Assembly (NCBI GenBank): GCA_028065725.1
Contig: JAPTVL010000010.1
Location: 1-16,031 of the forward strand
DNA length: 16,031 nt
From: Betaproteobacteria bacterium
GTDB taxonomy: Bacteria; Pseudomonadota; Gammaproteobacteria; Burkholderiales; Rhodocyclaceae
Reading direction: 5' to 3'
Within the stretch, counting starts at the first letter, position 1; every line of letters begins with the position of its first letter. The notes beneath the pieces are model-generated. The model was not told the origin of the DNA and made no database searches. It saw only the letters and a list, made by a program, of their open reading frames with translations. Positions 15,139 through 16,031 of this stretch are shown one piece after another. A program made the position numbers and the translations under genes.

Positions 15139-15591
15139 TCAGCAGCCCGCGCGCGCGCGATCGATCTGCGGGCGCTGGGCCAGCAGCCGGGGGGTGAGCC
15201 CCAGGTGGGCGAGCCGCCGGCCCGATGGGGTGGCGGCTTCTGGCGGCGGCATCCGCCGGCGAAAAACCGCGGCAAGCGAGCGGAGCTCGATCGCGCGCGC
15301 CATCCGCGCCGCCGCCGAAATCATCATTAGCGCTCGGCGCGCTGCCGCGATGCCAGTCAGCAGGGGCACCGGCACACGAAACGTGGCTTCGATCGTTTGC
15401 GCCACTGCAGCCGCCCGCCGATCTGCTTGCCTCGCCAAATTTTGAATCATCTGCCGCGCGGCGACCAGGTTGCGCATCCACTCCGCGCGCTCACGCGCGT
15501 CATGGCGACGCGAGCGCGACTCCGATTCCGGCTCGGGAGGGAAATCCCAAGGGCTGGCCGGGACGAGATGGTGGCTGTCGATGCAGTACAT
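15139..15591 (-). CDS. Unknown basic protein at head of replication region
   Basis: A 150-residue frame with no family I recognise. It starts MYCIDSHHLVPASPWDFPPEPESES, continues with a charged helix-forming stretch (RRHDARERAEWMRNLVAARQMIQNLARQ), an Ala/Val-rich centre, and a basic Pro-rich end. The open frame extends to 15609, but the -10 box at 15598-15603 overlaps that extension, so I place the start at the ATG at 15591, which nearly coincides with the predicted transcription start. It is 126 bp upstream of the HTH gene. High GC makes long frames by chance likely here, so the promoter is the main reason to believe in it. Confidence 0.5.
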   Translation of the reverse strand: MYCIDSHHLVPASPWDFPPEPESESRSRRHDARERAEWMRNLVAARQMIQNLARQADRRAAAVAQTIEATFRVPVPLLTGIAAARRALMMISAAARMARAIELRSLAAVFRRRMPPPEAATPSGRRLAHLGLTPRLLAQRPQIDRARAGC

Positions 15592-15597
15592 ACGATC

Positions 15598-15625
15598 AGT
15601 ATACCTCATGACGCGCGAAAGTCAA
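15598..15625 (-). promoter_or_regulatory. Sigma-70 promoter driving the replication operon
   Basis: On the minus strand TTGACT (15625-15620) and TATACT (15603-15598) are separated by 16 bp. Each box differs from consensus at one position. The predicted start is near 15591, at or within a base or two of the ATG at 15591. It points toward the unknown ORF and the HTH-to-repC gene cluster. Confidence 0.75.
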
Positions 15626-15750
15626 CATGAAATGGCTACAGATCGTTATTAATAAACGCAACACGACGGAGTTGTGAAATAAACGAAGCATTTCCAGCAC
15701 CTGATACTAGAGCTCGGCGGCAAGACGCCAGCGGCCGACGATGGGTGTAG

Positions 15751-15825
15751 ATGGGGGAATCCAGGGGGAACCGCGACTATGCGAAAGGCAACAAAAAGCG
15801 ACGCAAGGGGGAATTGTGGGGGAAC
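15751..15825 (+). repeat. Paired GGGGGAA boxes, possible integrase arm sites
   Basis: GGGGGAAT at 15753, GGGGGAAC at 15764, GGGGGAAT at 15807 and GGGGGAAC at 15818. Within each pair the starts are 11 bp apart (about one helical turn), and the pairs are 54 bp apart, so the unit GGGGGAAT-N3-GGGGGAAC occurs twice. Tyrosine integrases acting at tRNA genes often use short direct repeats as arm-type sites; that role is an inference here. Confidence 0.6.
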
Positions 15826-15843
15826 GCCGCCCCCGAAAGGCGC

Positions 15844-15872
15844 AAAAAAGCCCGACGGGTTAGGTCGGGCTT
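15844..15872 (-). terminator. Rho-independent terminator after tRNA
   Basis: On the minus strand a 9-bp perfect stem AAGCCCGAC/GTCGGGCTT with a 7-nt loop is followed by six T. It lies 33 bp past the tRNA 3' end and clearly belongs to the tRNA transcript. Confidence 0.9.
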
Positions 15873-15904
15873 ACGTTGCAATTCGTTGATTTTTAATGAT
15901 TTTT

Positions 15905-15981
15905 TGGTGGGCCCAACAGGACTTGAACCTGTGACCAATCGATTATGAGTCGACTGCTCTAACCAGCTGAGCTATGGGCCC
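15905..15981 (-). tRNA. tRNA with CAT anticodon, probably tRNA-Ile2 (lysidine type)
   Basis: A 77-nt cloverleaf on the minus strand. The acceptor stem is GGGCCCA/TGGGCCC with discriminator A and encoded CCA (15907-15905). The anticodon arm is GTCGA-CTCATAA-TCGAT, giving anticodon CAT. The T arm is ACAGG-TTCAAGT-CCTGT. The anticodon arm and the TTGGTC variable region resemble E. coli ileX, whose C34 becomes lysidine so that it reads AUA. Elongator tRNA-Met shares the anticodon and cannot be fully excluded by eye. The 3' end points into the window, so it is the natural attachment target for the neighbouring element. Confidence 0.95.
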
Positions 15982-16031
15982 GGCGCGGACGCGCGGCGAC
16001 GGGAAGTGTCCGGCGCCGTTCCCTTCCCCCG

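Larger units (their letters stand above)
15592..15904. other. Gene-free strip between replication module and tRNA
   Basis: No gene. From left to right it contains the minus-strand promoter (15598-15625), an AT-richer stretch (15626-15700), four GGGGGAA boxes (15751-15825) and the tRNA terminator (15844-15872). This is where an integration junction would be expected, because it abuts the 3' end of the tRNA. A 65-codon plus-strand frame here ends by reading through the tRNA and is not a gene. Confidence 0.6.

Noticed and set aside
15751..15948. A 65-codon plus frame ending GPTGLEPVTNRL
   Set aside because: The end is a readthrough of the antisense strand of the tRNA, a common false gene call.

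Overview
The window is GC-rich and reads as part of a proteobacterial (Pseudomonadota) integrated mobile element carrying a complete type I CRISPR-Cas locus next to an IncQ-like plasmid replication module. All confident genes lie on the minus strand. The evidence for Pseudomonadota is the GC-rich codon use, an IncQ-type RepA/RepC/RepB set and a proteobacterial-looking tRNA with anticodon CAT. I cannot name the genus.

Layout, left to right. 168-2283 is a CRISPR array of 30 identical 36-nt repeats and 29 spacers of 34-40 nt. 2284-2548 is the leader, AT-rich next to the first repeat. 2549-10816 holds seven cas genes read right to left, cas6, cas3, cas8 (cmx8), cas7 (devR), cas5 (devS), a cas4-cas1 fusion and cas2, mostly with stop/start overlaps, so probably one operon reading toward the array. 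This is the 'MYXAN' (Cmx) flavour of type I, related to the I-A/I-B group. 10817-11158 is a hairpin-rich intergenic stretch with no gene I can defend.

11159-15012 is the replication module, also read right to left: a small helix-turn-helix protein, an unknown acidic protein, RepA (hexameric helicase ATPase), RepC (iteron-binding initiator), a putative origin, then RepB (IncQ-type primase without a relaxase domain). The putative origin lies between repC and repB and has two tandem 22-bp direct repeats starting 2 bp beyond the repC stop codon, followed by three hairpins. 15139-15591 is an unknown ORF behind a near-consensus sigma-70 promoter that seems to start transcription at the ATG itself.

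15592-15904 has no gene but contains four GGGGGAA boxes arranged as two pairs, and the tRNA terminator. 15905-15981 is a CAT-anticodon tRNA whose 3' end faces the element. That is the usual geometry for an element integrated at a tRNA 3' end, though no integrase and no second att copy are visible.

Working together: Cas6 would process the array transcript, Cas8/Cas7/Cas5 form the Cascade effector, Cas3 destroys the target, and Cas4-Cas1 with Cas2 adds spacers at the leader. RepC would bind the iterons, load RepA, and RepB would prime both strands at hairpins. The notable point is an adaptive immune locus apparently travelling on a tRNA-integrated element with a rearranged, relaxase-free IncQ replicon.
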